From Dickeya fangzhongdai (GTDB taxonomy: Bacteria; Pseudomonadota; Gammaproteobacteria; Enterobacterales; Enterobacteriaceae), in NCBI RefSeq assembly GCF_002812485.1, contig NZ_CP025003.1:1798001-1862000 (forward strand): a DNA stretch of 64,000 nt, in the 5' to 3' direction. Made by a program: the position numbers and the translations under genes. Shown in pieces: positions 52,448 to 62,134 of this stretch; position 1 is the first letter of the stretch, and the number at the start of each line of letters is the position of its first letter. Under the pieces are notes generated by a model. It saw only the letters and a program-made list of their open reading frames with translations. It made no database searches and was not told the origin of the DNA.

Positions 52448-54280
52448 ATGAACAACCGAAATCATGATGTTTTGTCCACAATGATAAGCGAAAAAGCAGC
52501 CTTACATGGGTTACTGAATTGTCTTATCAAAGAGTTCGCGATACCGGAAGGGTATTTGCGATATGAATGGCCAGACGAAATGAAAGGGATCCCGCCGGGG
52601 GCCTATTTTGATGGTGCAAACTGGAAGGGCATCCCGATGATGATCGGCTTGCCCGACCAACTGCAACTGTTTGTCATGGTAGACCGCCGCGACACCTTCG
52701 GCAGCCAACATTACCTGTCCGATGTTTACCTGCGTCAGGCGCAGAGTGAATGGCAATGCCCCGATTTTGAACGTCTGGTCGCACGCCTGCTGGCCGCATG
52801 CGAGCAAATCGCCGGAAGGAAAAACCCGGAGTTGTACGAGCAGATTCTCCAGAGCCAGCGGCTGGTGAGCGCTATTGTCAGCCACAACGGCCGTCAGCGC
52901 GCGGACGCGCCGCTGCAGCACTATCTGCAGAGCGAACAGGGTTTGTGGTTCGGCCACCCCAGCCACCCCGCGCCCAAAGCGCGTCTGTGGCCGGCGCATC
53001 TTGGTCAGGAACAGTGGGCGCCTGAATTCCAGGCCCGTGCGGCGTTGCATCAGTTCGAAGTGCCGGTGGACGGATTGCACATCGGCGCCAACGGCCTGAC
53101 GCCGCAACAGGTGCTGGAGGGGTTCGCCGACCAGCAGTCAGCCTCTATAGGGCACGCCATTATCTGTATGCACCCGGTGCAGGCGCAGCTGTTTATGCAG
53201 GATGAGCGCGTGCAGCAGCTGTTGCGCGATAACGTGATCCGCGATCTGGGGCAGAGCGGCCGCGTCGCCAGCCCGACCGCCTCTATTCGCACCTGGTTCA
53301 TCGACGATCACGATTACTTCATCAAAGGTTCGCTGAATGTGCGCATCACCAACTGTGTGCGCAAAAACGCCTGGTATGAACTGGAAAGCACGGTGCTGAT
53401 CGACCGGTTGTTCCGTCAGTTGCTGGATCAGCATGCCGACACGCTGGGTGGGCTGGTCGCCGCAGCCGAACCCGGCGTGGTGAGCTGGAGCCCGGTCGCC
53501 GCCAGCGAGTCGGACAGACACTGGTTCCGCGAGCAGACAGGCGGCATCCTGCGCGAGAATTTCTGCCGTCGTACCGGCGCGGATCGCAGCATTATGGCCG
53601 GTACGCTGTTTGCACGCGGCGTGGATTTGCAGCCGATGATTCAAACCTTCCTGCGCACGCACTATGGCGAGGCGCTGGATGACAACGCGTTGCTGTACTG
53701 GTTCGATGACTACCAGACGCAACTGCTGCGCCCGGTACTGTCGCTGTTCTTCAATCACGGCGTGGTGATGGAGCCGCATCTGCAAAACAGCGTGCTGGTG
53801 CATCAACACGGGCGGCCGCAGCAGGTGCTGCTGCGCGACTTTGAAGGCGTGAAGCTGACCGACGATCTTGGTGCCCGCTATATTAGCGACGACATCCATC
53901 CCCGTGTGCGTCAGTCGCTGCTGTACTCGCGCGAGCAGGGCTGGAATCGCATCATGTACTGCCTGTTCATTAATCATCTGTCCGAAACCATTCTGGCCTT
54001 GAGTCAGGGACGTGCGCATCTGGCGCCCTTGATGTGGCAACGGGTGCGACAGCAACTGCGTGCCGTTCAGGGGGAACTGAAACAACCGTCGCCGGAGCTG
54101 GACGCACTGATCGCCGGCCATCCGGTGGCGTGCAAAACCAACCTCAAGGTCAGGCTGGCGGCCGAAGCCGACCGTCAGGCCAGCTATGTCCGATTGCCGT
54201 CGCCCTGGGGTAAGGCCGTGCAGCACGGCAGCGAAGTACCGTCTGGTGAAGTACAGCATGGTGAGGTGCAGCATGGCTAA
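52448..54280 (+). CDS. acsD: NIS synthetase AcsD (achromobactin)
   Basis: A 610-residue IucA/IucC-family (NRPS-independent siderophore, type A) synthetase that adenylates citrate and condenses it with a hydroxy/amine substrate (L-serine in studies of AcsD). Residues associated with citrate and ATP binding in the D. dadantii enzyme fall at the same numbers here: Ser279 and Arg281 (TASIRTWF), Arg305 (NCVRKN), His444 (MEPHLQN), and Lys563 (ACKTNLK). FhuF-like C-terminal helices follow. The C-terminus carries a tandem repeat GEVQHGEVQHG; the repeat contains the ribosome site and start of acsE, which overlaps by 8 nt. Confidence 0.95.
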   Translation: MNNRNHDVLSTMISEKAALHGLLNCLIKEFAIPEGYLRYEWPDEMKGIPPGAYFDGANWKGIPMMIGLPDQLQLFVMVDRRDTFGSQHYLSDVYLRQAQSEWQCPDFERLVARLLAACEQIAGRKNPELYEQILQSQRLVSAIVSHNGRQRADAPLQHYLQSEQGLWFGHPSHPAPKARLWPAHLGQEQWAPEFQARAALHQFEVPVDGLHIGANGLTPQQVLEGFADQQSASIGHAIICMHPVQAQLFMQDERVQQLLRDNVIRDLGQSGRVASPTASIRTWFIDDHDYFIKGSLNVRITNCVRKNAWYELESTVLIDRLFRQLLDQHADTLGGLVAAAEPGVVSWSPVAASESDRHWFREQTGGILRENFCRRTGADRSIMAGTLFARGVDLQPMIQTFLRTHYGEALDDNALLYWFDDYQTQLLRPVLSLFFNHGVVMEPHLQNSVLVHQHGRPQQVLLRDFEGVKLTDDLGARYISDDIHPRVRQSLLYSREQGWNRIMYCLFINHLSETILALSQGRAHLAPLMWQRVRQQLRAVQGELKQPSPELDALIAGHPVACKTNLKVRLAAEADRQASYVRLPSPWGKAVQHGSEVPSGEVQHGEVQHG

Positions 54281-55508
54281 GCTGCCTTTGCACGTCCACG
54301 ATGTGATTGTCCGCCTGCAACAGCAGCATGCCGACCCGCTGGCGGCGTTTGTGTACGACCTGACGGCGCTGCGCCAACACGTCAGCGAAGTGATGGCGGT
54401 GCTGCCGCCGGGTGTGGAACTCTATTACGCCATCAAAGCCAACAGCGAAAAACCGATTCTGGACGCGATCGCGCCGTTAGTGCATGGCTTTGAAATCTCG
54501 TCAGGCGGTGAAATCGCGCGTGTGGCCGGTTGCGACACGCGCAAACCGTTCGTGTTCTCCGGGCCGGGCAAACTGGACTCGGACTTCGATCTGGCGCTGG
54601 AACAGGGCGTGGAAGCGGTTCATGTGGAAAGTCGCCACGAGATTGCCCGCCTGCAACAGCGGGCGAAGCAGCATGGCGTGGTCCAGCCTGTGTTCATCCG
54701 TATCAATCCGGAACTGGCGTCGTCGCTGACCAGTAAACTGGCGATGGCCGGAACGCCGACGCCGTTCGGCATGGATGAGGCCGACCTGGCGGACGCGGTG
54801 CGGGAGGTGGATAACGCCAGCCACCTGCAACTGAAAGGATTTCATGTCCACGCGATGTCGCACCAGATGGTGGTGGCGCGGCACCAGCAATTGCTGGATC
54901 TCTACCTGACGCGCTGGCCGCAGTGGAAAGCGCTGTCCGCGCATCCGCAGCATATCACCCATCTGAACGTGGGCGGCGGCATCGGCGTGCCGTATCTGAC
55001 GCCGGAGCGTTTCGACTGGCCGGCGCTGTGCGATTACCTGCGCACGCGGCTGGCGCAACAGCCGGACGCGCCGATAGTCCGCTTCGAGCCGGGGCGTTTC
55101 ATCAGCGCCTACTGCGGTTATTACGCCATTGAGGTGCTGGATAAAAAGCGCAGTCACGGCAAACATTTTCTGGTGTGCCGCGGCGGCACTCACCAGTTCC
55201 GTCTGCCGGTGGCGCAGGGACACGACCATCCGGTGGTCCATCTGCCGCTGGCAGCGGCGCCGACGGCCGGGGAAACGCGCGACTGGACGGTGGTCGGTCA
55301 GCTGTGCACGCCGAAGGACGTGCTTAGCCGCGACCAGCGCCTGACCGACGTCAACATCGGGGATCTGCTGGTGTTGCCGCTGGCGGGCGCCTACGGCTAC
55401 AACATTTCTCATGCCGACTTCCTGTGTCATCCGCGTCCCGTGCAGTATTTCATCACTGACGACGGTATGACGGTGGATGCGGCCGGAGCGGTGCGCCGTG
55501 TGGAATAA
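54273..55508 (+). CDS. acsE: PLP-dependent decarboxylase AcsE (achromobactin)
   Basis: A 411-residue fold-type III decarboxylase related to diaminopimelate/ornithine decarboxylases. The PLP lysine is in VELYYAIKANSEKPIL; later motifs are HGFEISSGGEIARV, GFHVHAMSHQ, HLNVGGGIGVPY (the glycine-rich PLP-phosphate loop) and RFEPGRFISAYCGYYAIEVL. In achromobactin biosynthesis it is thought to decarboxylate serine or the citryl-serine intermediate to the ethanolamine moiety. GAGGT precedes ATG 54273 within the acsD tail; a longer frame from 54186 is only the shadow of the acsD repeat. Confidence 0.93.
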   Translation: MAKLPLHVHDVIVRLQQQHADPLAAFVYDLTALRQHVSEVMAVLPPGVELYYAIKANSEKPILDAIAPLVHGFEISSGGEIARVAGCDTRKPFVFSGPGKLDSDFDLALEQGVEAVHVESRHEIARLQQRAKQHGVVQPVFIRINPELASSLTSKLAMAGTPTPFGMDEADLADAVREVDNASHLQLKGFHVHAMSHQMVVARHQQLLDLYLTRWPQWKALSAHPQHITHLNVGGGIGVPYLTPERFDWPALCDYLRTRLAQQPDAPIVRFEPGRFISAYCGYYAIEVLDKKRSHGKHFLVCRGGTHQFRLPVAQGHDHPVVHLPLAAAPTAGETRDWTVVGQLCTPKDVLSRDQRLTDVNIGDLLVLPLAGAYGYNISHADFLCHPRPVQYFITDDGMTVDAAGAVRRVE

Positions 55509-56943
55509 CGCTATTCCCCGTTGGCTGGTGGTGGTCAATGTGCTGCTCGGCACCACTACCGTCAGCCTGAATAACAGTACGCTCAATCCGGCGTTGCCGG
55601 CGTTTATCGAGGTGTTCCAGATCGGGCCGCTGCTCGCCACCTGGATCGTGGCGGCGTTCATGGTCAGCATGGGCATGACCATGCCGTTGACCGGCTATCT
55701 CGGCCACCGGCTGGGCAACAAACCACTCTACCTGCTGGGCGTGGCGCTGTTTATCACCGGTTCGTTGCTGGGGATGATGGCGGATTCCATCTCGCTGGTG
55801 ATCGCCGCCCGAACGGTGCAGGGCATCGCCAGCGGCTTGATGATCCCGCTGTCGCTGACGCTGATTTTTTCGGTGTACCCCAAACAGGAGCGGGGCGGTA
55901 TTACCGGCATCTGGGGCGCTATCGTGATGCTGGCTCCGGCGCTGGGGCCGCTGTGCGGCGGCATCCTGCTGGAGTGGTTCAGCTGGCGGGCGCTGTTCGC
56001 CATGAATATTCCCATTGGGGCGCTGGCGCTGCTGATGGGGCTGGTGGTGTTGCCGAAAACCGCGCCGGGTGAGCGCAAACCGTTCGATATGACCGGTTAT
56101 CTGCTGGTGTCCGCCGGCATCGGGTTGCTGATGATCGGCGCCGGACGATTGCACCATGCCGCGGCGCTGGCGAATCCGTTCAACCTGCTGATGCTGCTGG
56201 CGGCTACGGTTTGCCTGGCGGCTTTTGTGCGCGTCGAACTGCGTAAGCGCGAACCGCTGCTTAACCTGCGTATTTTTCAACTGCACGGCTATCGACTGAG
56301 CGTGGTGATCGCCGTGGTGCAGTCGGTCGGCATGTTCGAGTGCCTGGTGCTGTTGCCGATGCTGGTGCAGATGGTGATGGGCTACAGCGCTATCTGGACC
56401 GGGCTGGCGCTGTTGTGCACCGCGCTGTTCGCCAGCCTGTTCGGCAAGGTCGGCGGCAGCCTGCTGGATCGCCACGGCCCGTCGCGGGTGGTGGGCGCCG
56501 GGGTATTGCTGACCGCGCTGGCGACCATCGGGTTAGGCATGGCGGGCGCGCAGACCTCAATTGGCGTGGTGTTCGGCTGGATGATGCTGCGCGGCGCCGG
56601 GCTGGGGCTGTCCTACATGCCGGTCACCACCGCCGGGCTGAATGTGCTGCCGGAAACGCTGGTCACGCAGGGCGCCGCCATGAACAACATTTCGCGCCGG
56701 CTGGTGTCGTCGCTGGCGATCGTGGTGGCGTCGCTGTATCTCGAATTCCGGCTGGCGGGCAGCGGGCTGGCGCACGAAGCCGTGCGCGCCGCGGCCATTA
56801 GCGAAACCTTTATTGCCACCGGCATTTTGATCGTGCTGGCGCTGCCGTGCGCCCTGCGTTTTCCCACGGCAACCGATGAGGCGGCCGCCTCCGACGAGTC
56901 CGGCGCGCCAGACGCGCTGACCGGCGTCAGAGGGCCGCGCTGA
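55498..56943 (+). CDS. yhcA: MFS exporter YhcA of the achromobactin cluster
   Basis: A 481-residue major facilitator of the DHA2 (14-helix) drug:H+ antiporter type. LNNSTLNPALPAFIEVFQIG is the TM1 motif; YLGHRLGNKPLYLLGV is motif A; ARTVQGIASGLMIPLSL is motif B; and ALGPLCGGILLEWFSWRALF is motif C. The gene of this position in D. dadantii is yhcA, proposed to secrete achromobactin. Start: GTG 55498 with GGAG 9 nt upstream, overlapping the acsE stop; ATG 55477 would add seven residues and is also possible. A GC-rich C-terminal tail (EAAASDESGAPDALTG) is hydrophilic. The 156-bp gap to acsC holds a hairpin GTGACCG...CGGTCAC. Confidence 0.9.
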   Translation: MWNNAIPRWLVVVNVLLGTTTVSLNNSTLNPALPAFIEVFQIGPLLATWIVAAFMVSMGMTMPLTGYLGHRLGNKPLYLLGVALFITGSLLGMMADSISLVIAARTVQGIASGLMIPLSLTLIFSVYPKQERGGITGIWGAIVMLAPALGPLCGGILLEWFSWRALFAMNIPIGALALLMGLVVLPKTAPGERKPFDMTGYLLVSAGIGLLMIGAGRLHHAAALANPFNLLMLLAATVCLAAFVRVELRKREPLLNLRIFQLHGYRLSVVIAVVQSVGMFECLVLLPMLVQMVMGYSAIWTGLALLCTALFASLFGKVGGSLLDRHGPSRVVGAGVLLTALATIGLGMAGAQTSIGVVFGWMMLRGAGLGLSYMPVTTAGLNVLPETLVTQGAAMNNISRRLVSSLAIVVASLYLEFRLAGSGLAHEAVRAAAISETFIATGILIVLALPCALRFPTATDEAAASDESGAPDALTGVRGPR

Positions 56944-57099
56944 TGTTTAGGTCGTGCCCCGTAATGACGTGTGACCGGCGCTGGCGGTCACTGCACGACG
57001 GGGTCCAGCCTACTGTTTCTTCAGGCCGGGCGCCGTCATGTTTCGAACCGACGCCACCCGTTCAGTCTGACTCAACCGACACACTGACAAGGTAATAGC

Positions 57100-58956
57100 A
57101 TGGAGACATTATCCCCCGCCGTATTTCAGGACATCGCCTGCGAGTGGCTGCCGCAAATGGATGCGCAGCGTTATCAGCTGGTGGAACAGCGTGTGGTCGG
57201 ACAGCTGCTGCAGACGCTGCTGTACGAGGATGTGCTGCCTTATCGCCGCACGCCGATCGGCGACGGCAACAGCCAGTTTGCGATAACCGGGCGCGATGCG
57301 CAGCAGGTGCCGGTGGAGTACCGGTGCAGCGGGCTGTTTAGCGACAGCTTCTGTCTGATCCGCCTCGACTACGCCAGCGTGCGACGCATCGGCCCTGACG
57401 GCGACGCGCAGTCGCCCAACCTGCACCAGATGCTGGAAGAACTGCTGGGCGAGCAGGAGAATAATCCCTTCCTGACGCGTTTTGTACAGGAACTGGAGCA
57501 GACCCAACTGAAGGATTTGCAGTCGCGGGCGCAACATTATCAACCCGGCAAACCGGCGCATCAGCTCAGTTTCGACGAACTGGAACGCCACTTTATGGAC
57601 GCCCACAGCTACCACCCCTGCTACAAATCGCGCATCGGCTTCAGCCTGCAGGATAACGCCCAATGGGGGCCGGAGTTTGGCCAGCCTTTCGCCATTGTCT
57701 GGCTGGCGCTGGCGAAGCAGCGGGCGTCCGCCAACCATTCGACCAAACTGGATCTGGACGATTTCCTGCAGACCGAATTCGGTGCGGCGCGCTGGCAGGC
57801 GTTTGGCGAACAGCTGGCGCGTCAGGGCCGTAAGCCGGAAGACTACCAACTGGTGCCGGTGCACCCGTGGCAGTGGAAAAACGTGATTGCGCCGGTGTTT
57901 TATCCGGAGCTGGTCAGCGGCGAGCTGATTTACCTCGGCGCGTCCGATGACCGCTGGCAGGCGCAGCAGTCTATCCGCACGCTGGCTAACGTGACGGAGA
58001 AAACGCGGCCTTACGTCAAGCTGGCGATGAGCATGACCAACACCTCCAGCACCCGCATTCTGGCACGGCACACGGTAATGAACGGACCGATTATTACCGA
58101 CTGGCTGCAGCAGTTGATCGACACCGACCAGACCGCCCGCAACCTGAAATTCGTGATTCTCGGCGAAGTCGCCGGCGTGAGTTTCGATACCCAGCCGCTG
58201 CCCGCCACGCGTATGGCGCAGGCCTACGGCGTGATGGGCGCGATCTGGCGTGAAAGCATCCATCAGTATCTGCAGCCGGACGAGCAGGCGGTGCCGTTCA
58301 ACGGTTTGAGTCACGTCGAACACCGTTACGACGGCGGCGAGCAGGCGCCGTTTATCGATGCCTGGATTCGCCAGTACGGGCTGGAAGCCTGGACCCGACA
58401 ACTGTTGCAGGTCACGGTGTCGCCGATTATCCACATGCTGTACGCCGAAGGCATCGGTATGGAATCGCACGGTCAGAATATCGTGCTGATAGTGCGTGAC
58501 GGCTGGCCGCAGCGCATTGCGCTCAAAGACTTCCATGACGGCGTGCGTTATTCGCCGGACCATCTGGCGCGCCCCGCCATGCGCCCGGATCTGGTGCCGC
58601 TGCCCGCCAGCCACGCCAAAATCAACCGCAACTCGTTCATCCTTACCGATGACATCGACGCGGTGCGCGATTTTACCTGTGACTCGTTCTTCTTCATTTG
58701 TCTGGCGGAAATGGCTGTCTTCCTGCGCCAGCATTATCAACTGCCGGAAGCGCAGTTCTGGGAAATGACGGCGGAGGTGGTGCTGCGTTATCAGGCCGAG
58801 CACCCGCAACATCGCTCGCGCTACACCTTGTTCGATGTGTTCGCGCCGACCTACGAGGTGGAGGAACTGACTAAGCGCCGGTTGCTGGGCGACGGCGAGC
58901 GCCGCTTCAAATCGGTGCCGAACCCGCTGCATCCGTTCAGGCCGTCGTCATGCTAA
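57100..58956 (+). CDS. acsC: NIS synthetase AcsC (achromobactin)
   Basis: A 618-residue IucA/IucC-family synthetase. MAMSMTNTSSTR-type segment (KLAMSMTNTSSTRILARHTV), VPVHPWQWKNVIAPVFYPEL, GMESHGQNIVLIVRDGWPQR and RIALKDFHDGVRYSP are the NIS motifs (ATP-phosphate binding and the HGQN loop). AcsC is one of three synthetases building achromobactin from citrate, ethanolamine, diaminobutyrate and 2-oxoglutarate; it is believed to attach a 2-oxoglutarate-type unit late in the pathway. It overlaps acsB by 7 nt. The unbroken 607-codon antisense frame across this gene is a GC-codon shadow. Confidence 0.94.
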   Translation: METLSPAVFQDIACEWLPQMDAQRYQLVEQRVVGQLLQTLLYEDVLPYRRTPIGDGNSQFAITGRDAQQVPVEYRCSGLFSDSFCLIRLDYASVRRIGPDGDAQSPNLHQMLEELLGEQENNPFLTRFVQELEQTQLKDLQSRAQHYQPGKPAHQLSFDELERHFMDAHSYHPCYKSRIGFSLQDNAQWGPEFGQPFAIVWLALAKQRASANHSTKLDLDDFLQTEFGAARWQAFGEQLARQGRKPEDYQLVPVHPWQWKNVIAPVFYPELVSGELIYLGASDDRWQAQQSIRTLANVTEKTRPYVKLAMSMTNTSSTRILARHTVMNGPIITDWLQQLIDTDQTARNLKFVILGEVAGVSFDTQPLPATRMAQAYGVMGAIWRESIHQYLQPDEQAVPFNGLSHVEHRYDGGEQAPFIDAWIRQYGLEAWTRQLLQVTVSPIIHMLYAEGIGMESHGQNIVLIVRDGWPQRIALKDFHDGVRYSPDHLARPAMRPDLVPLPASHAKINRNSFILTDDIDAVRDFTCDSFFFICLAEMAVFLRQHYQLPEAQFWEMTAEVVLRYQAEHPQHRSRYTLFDVFAPTYEVEELTKRRLLGDGERRFKSVPNPLHPFRPSSC

Positions 58957-59726
58957 GAACCAACCAGCTCAAGCGCAAGCTGGCGGCCGGTACGCCGGTA
59001 TACGGGCTGATTGCCTCGATTCCCTCGCCGGTGTCGGTGGAGTTGATCGCCGAAGCCGGGTTCGATTTCGTGATTATCGACAGCGAACATGTGCTGATTA
59101 ACCCGGAAACGGTGGAGAACATGATCCGGGTGGCGGAAAGCTACGCGCTGACGCCGCTGGTGCGGGTGGCGGATGATAACCCCAAGACCATGCTGCGCCT
59201 GCTGGACGGCGGCGCGCAGGGCATCGTGCTGCCGATGGTGGAGCAGGCTGAGCAGGTACGCGCGGCGGTACGCGCCTGCCATTACCACCCGCAGGGCGAG
59301 CGCAGCCTGAACAGCGGCCGCCCCGGCGCATTTGGCAAGCACAGCCTGGCGGAATACGTCGCGTTGGCAAACCGGGAAATCATGCTGGTGGCGATGATCG
59401 AAAGCGCCGGGGGCGTGCGTCAGGCCGAGGCGATCGCGGCGGTAGAGGGGTTGGACATGATTCTTGAGGGTGCGGCGGATCTCTCCCAGTCGCTGGGGAT
59501 GCCGTGGCAGACCGCGGCGGCGCCGGTGCAGACGGCGCTGGCCGAGGTGCGGCGGGCTGCCGACGCGCATGGCTTGACGTACTGCGCTATTCCCCGCCAG
59601 CACGACGATCATGCACGCTGGCGTGAGCAGGGCGTGCGCGCATTTGTATTGGGCGACGAGCGCGGTATCGCGTTTCGCGCTTTACAGGCCAGACTGGCCG
59701 CAACGATTTCAGCAGAAGGAAAGTGA
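58950..59726 (+). CDS. acsB: HpcH/HpaI-family aldolase AcsB (achromobactin cluster)
   Basis: A 258-residue class II pyruvate aldolase/citrate lyase beta-like TIM barrel. IASIPSPVSVELIAEAGFDF then VIIDSEH is the HpcH motif with the general-base region; DGGAQGIVLPMVEQAEQVRA and MVAMIESAGGVRQAEAI (metal-binding Glu) are intact, and LDMILEGAADLSQSLGMP carries the second Asp-type ligand position, though the usual F-G--DL is altered to LEGAADL. In D. dadantii acsB lies at this position; its step is unproven, possibly supplying an oxoacid unit. It is coupled to acsC by overlap and lies 4 bp before acsA. Confidence 0.92.
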   Translation: MLRTNQLKRKLAAGTPVYGLIASIPSPVSVELIAEAGFDFVIIDSEHVLINPETVENMIRVAESYALTPLVRVADDNPKTMLRLLDGGAQGIVLPMVEQAEQVRAAVRACHYHPQGERSLNSGRPGAFGKHSLAEYVALANREIMLVAMIESAGGVRQAEAIAAVEGLDMILEGAADLSQSLGMPWQTAAAPVQTALAEVRRAADAHGLTYCAIPRQHDDHARWREQGVRAFVLGDERGIAFRALQARLAATISAEGK

Positions 59727-59730
59727 TCCG

Positions 59731-61653
59731 ATGGAAAGTAATGCGATGGAAAGTAGTGTGATTAAGAGCACGTCTCACTACAAGGACGCCGGCCACAGCG
59801 TGATGCAGGATCTGGTGGATTGCCTGCTGGCCGAGGAGTTCTTTGGCCCGCAGCCGCTGGCGTTGTATACCACCGATGAGTGGCGGCAGCAGTATGGGCA
59901 ACCGGCGCCGTTTGGCGCGCTGGATAGCGCGGCCCGCCTGTGGCGCTGGTGCAGCGATGAACGCGAACAGCGTCATCTGGTGGTGGCGCTGCGCTCCGGT
60001 ATTACCCAGCGCTGGGAAAAAGTACCGGGCACTAAGGTTTATGCCTGGCAGCAGGGCGGCGATGACTGGCGTGAGCTGGAGCCGGAGAGCTTCATGAATC
60101 TGGTGTTCGCCGGTCAGCATGGCGAAGAAGAGCAGGCTGGAGAAGGTAATGCCAAAGGGCAGGCGTTGTTTCTGGATGTGCTTAACACCAGCGTCGAGCA
60201 GACCGCGCTGTCGCGCGAGCACCGCATCGATACCGATAACCTGCTCACACGCGGCAACGCCGATTTCTTCCATGTGATGGAGCAGTGGGCGTCGTTGCGC
60301 GATCGTCCGTTCCATCCGACCGCCAAGGCTAAACAGGGGCTGAATGCGCAGGAGTATCGCCGGTACGTGGCCGAGTTCGCCGAACCGGTGGCGCTGAACT
60401 GGGTGGCGGTGGCGAAAAATCGCCTGCAATGCGGCGACGGCATCAGCGACGCGATTGACTCGTACCCGGCGCATTACCTGCTGCCGCAGGCGGAGCAGGC
60501 GGCGTTGCAGCAGGAACTGGCGACGCGCGGCCTTGCTGAGAGCCATATCGCGCTGCCGGTACACCCGTGGCAGTTCGACCACATTCTGGAAACCCAACTG
60601 GGCGACGCCTTTCGCAACGGCGACTGCCACCGGCTGGATTTCAGCGCCGCCCGCTATCTGCCGACGTCGTCACTGCGCTCAATGACGCCGTGCTTCGCCA
60701 GCGCCGATTACCTCAAGCTGCCGATGGCGGTTTACTCGCTGGGGGCATCGCGCTATCTGCCAGCGGTGAAAATGATCAACGGCGGACTGAGCGAAGCGCT
60801 GCTGCGGCAGGCGCGTGACAAAGACGCCGTGTTGCAGGAACGGCTGTATCTGTGCGATGAAGGCAAGTGGTGGGCGTTCATGCCGCCGCAGGCCACGCTG
60901 TTTGACGAAGCGCCGCGCCACCTGTCGGCGATGGTCCGCAGTTATCCGTCGGCGCTGTTCGACGATCCGGATTACCGCCTGTTACCGATGGCCGCATTGG
61001 GTACGCCGCTGCCGGGCAACCGCCGTCATTTCTTCGACGACTGGCTGGCGTATCGCGGCTTGCCGACGAACGCTGATTCGGTCTTGACATTGTTTGCTGA
61101 GCTTTGTCATTGTTTCTTCGACATTAATTTCCGCATGTTCCGGTTGGGGATGCTGGGCGAGATCCACGGTCAGAATGCGGTGCTGGTATGGAAAGCCGGT
61201 CAGGCCCACGGTCTGCTGCTGCGCGATCACGACTCGCTGCGCATCCATGTGCCGACGCTGGAGCAAAACGGCATGCAGGACCCGGTGTACCGTATCAAGC
61301 AAGGCCATGCCAATACGCTTTACCACGAGCGTCTGGATGACCTGCTGTTCTGGCTACAAACGCTGGGTATTCAGGTCAACATGCGGGCGATTATCGAAAC
61401 GCTGTCGCTGACTTATGAGATAGACGCCGTGACGTTGTGGGGCGTGATGCGCGCTGAAATCAACGGCGCCATTGATCGCGCCGGTTTCGCCGCCGATACG
61501 CAGACAATGCTGAAAACCCGGTTGTTCGACGTACCGAACTGGCCGCAGAAACTGCTGATCACTCCGATGATCGCCCGTGCCGGCGGACCGGGCAGTATGC
61601 CGTTCGGTAAAGGGGAAGTGATTAACCCATTCCAGACGATTATTGGAAAATAG
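59731..61653 (+). CDS. acsA: NIS synthetase AcsA (achromobactin)
   Basis: A 640-residue IucA/IucC-family synthetase, the third of the pathway. IALPVHPWQFDHILETQLGD, RYLPTSSLRSMTPCFASADY (the S-S-R-T/M loop), LPMAVYSLGASRYLPAVKMI and GEIHGQNAVLVWKAGQAHGL with LLRDHDSLRI are visible. It is thought to join diaminobutyrate to the citryl-ethanolamine intermediate. The start is ATG 59731, where MESNAMESSVIKS begins; a second ATG five codons on sits in a repeated ATGGAAAGTA and is an alternative. A frame opening at 59611 is a shadow in acsB. Last biosynthetic gene before the 380-bp repeat. Confidence 0.94.
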   Translation: MESNAMESSVIKSTSHYKDAGHSVMQDLVDCLLAEEFFGPQPLALYTTDEWRQQYGQPAPFGALDSAARLWRWCSDEREQRHLVVALRSGITQRWEKVPGTKVYAWQQGGDDWRELEPESFMNLVFAGQHGEEEQAGEGNAKGQALFLDVLNTSVEQTALSREHRIDTDNLLTRGNADFFHVMEQWASLRDRPFHPTAKAKQGLNAQEYRRYVAEFAEPVALNWVAVAKNRLQCGDGISDAIDSYPAHYLLPQAEQAALQQELATRGLAESHIALPVHPWQFDHILETQLGDAFRNGDCHRLDFSAARYLPTSSLRSMTPCFASADYLKLPMAVYSLGASRYLPAVKMINGGLSEALLRQARDKDAVLQERLYLCDEGKWWAFMPPQATLFDEAPRHLSAMVRSYPSALFDDPDYRLLPMAALGTPLPGNRRHFFDDWLAYRGLPTNADSVLTLFAELCHCFFDINFRMFRLGMLGEIHGQNAVLVWKAGQAHGLLLRDHDSLRIHVPTLEQNGMQDPVYRIKQGHANTLYHERLDDLLFWLQTLGIQVNMRAIIETLSLTYEIDAVTLWGVMRAEINGAIDRAGFAADTQTMLKTRLFDVPNWPQKLLITPMIARAGGPGSMPFGKGEVINPFQTIIGK

Positions 61654-61707
61654 ATTGTCATTAACTTTTTTAGTGACGAGCTTGCAGGATATACGCTGGT
61701 TTTTTGG

Positions 61708-62090
61708 GCGTCAAAAACTGTGCTGAGGTGGGCGACTTCGCCGGGTGAGCCGCATGGACGCGGCGAAAGCCCGTGCCGCGTCTGACAAAAACGCCGGGAG
61801 CGTTTTTGAACAGCGTTTACGCTGGCCCGTAGGGCGAGCCCCAGGGATGGGGCGAGTAAACGCGTCACGGGCGGCCCGAACAGCGAAGGCGACCGCCGAA
61901 GGCACCGCGTGAGCGGCACAGTTTAGCCCTTAGCCAGTGGTCAAGGAGAGGCGGCGTTTGAGCCTCTCCTTGTCGTGCGTGCGATGAGGTTGCAAAGAAT
62001 TCACTCAGTTTATCAAGCACGAAATGTCGCACGGTCCCGGCATAGTTCACCGGCAACAAAAATAATACGGCTGTTTATTAACAGCCCCAA
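61708..62090 (+). repeat. ~380-bp dispersed non-coding repeat, copy 2
   Basis: Second copy of 41199-41580, same orientation, with most differences in a variable middle part and toward the 3' end. The 11-bp stem CAAGGAGAGGC...GCCTCTCCTTG (61942-61972) is preserved while its loop differs, which supports selection on structure. It separates acsA from cbrA. Confidence 0.85.
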
Positions 62091-62134
62091 CTGTCCGTCA
62101 ACAGTTCAACCTGTAAGGTAGATCACACAGAATC

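Noticed and set aside
53138..54274. 378-codon antisense frame over acsD
   Set aside because: Shadow frame; acsD on the other strand is fully conserved, with active-site residues at the expected numbers.
57109..58932. 607-codon antisense frame spanning acsC
   Set aside because: Mirror of acsC caused by high third-position GC; no recognisable protein and no ribosome site.
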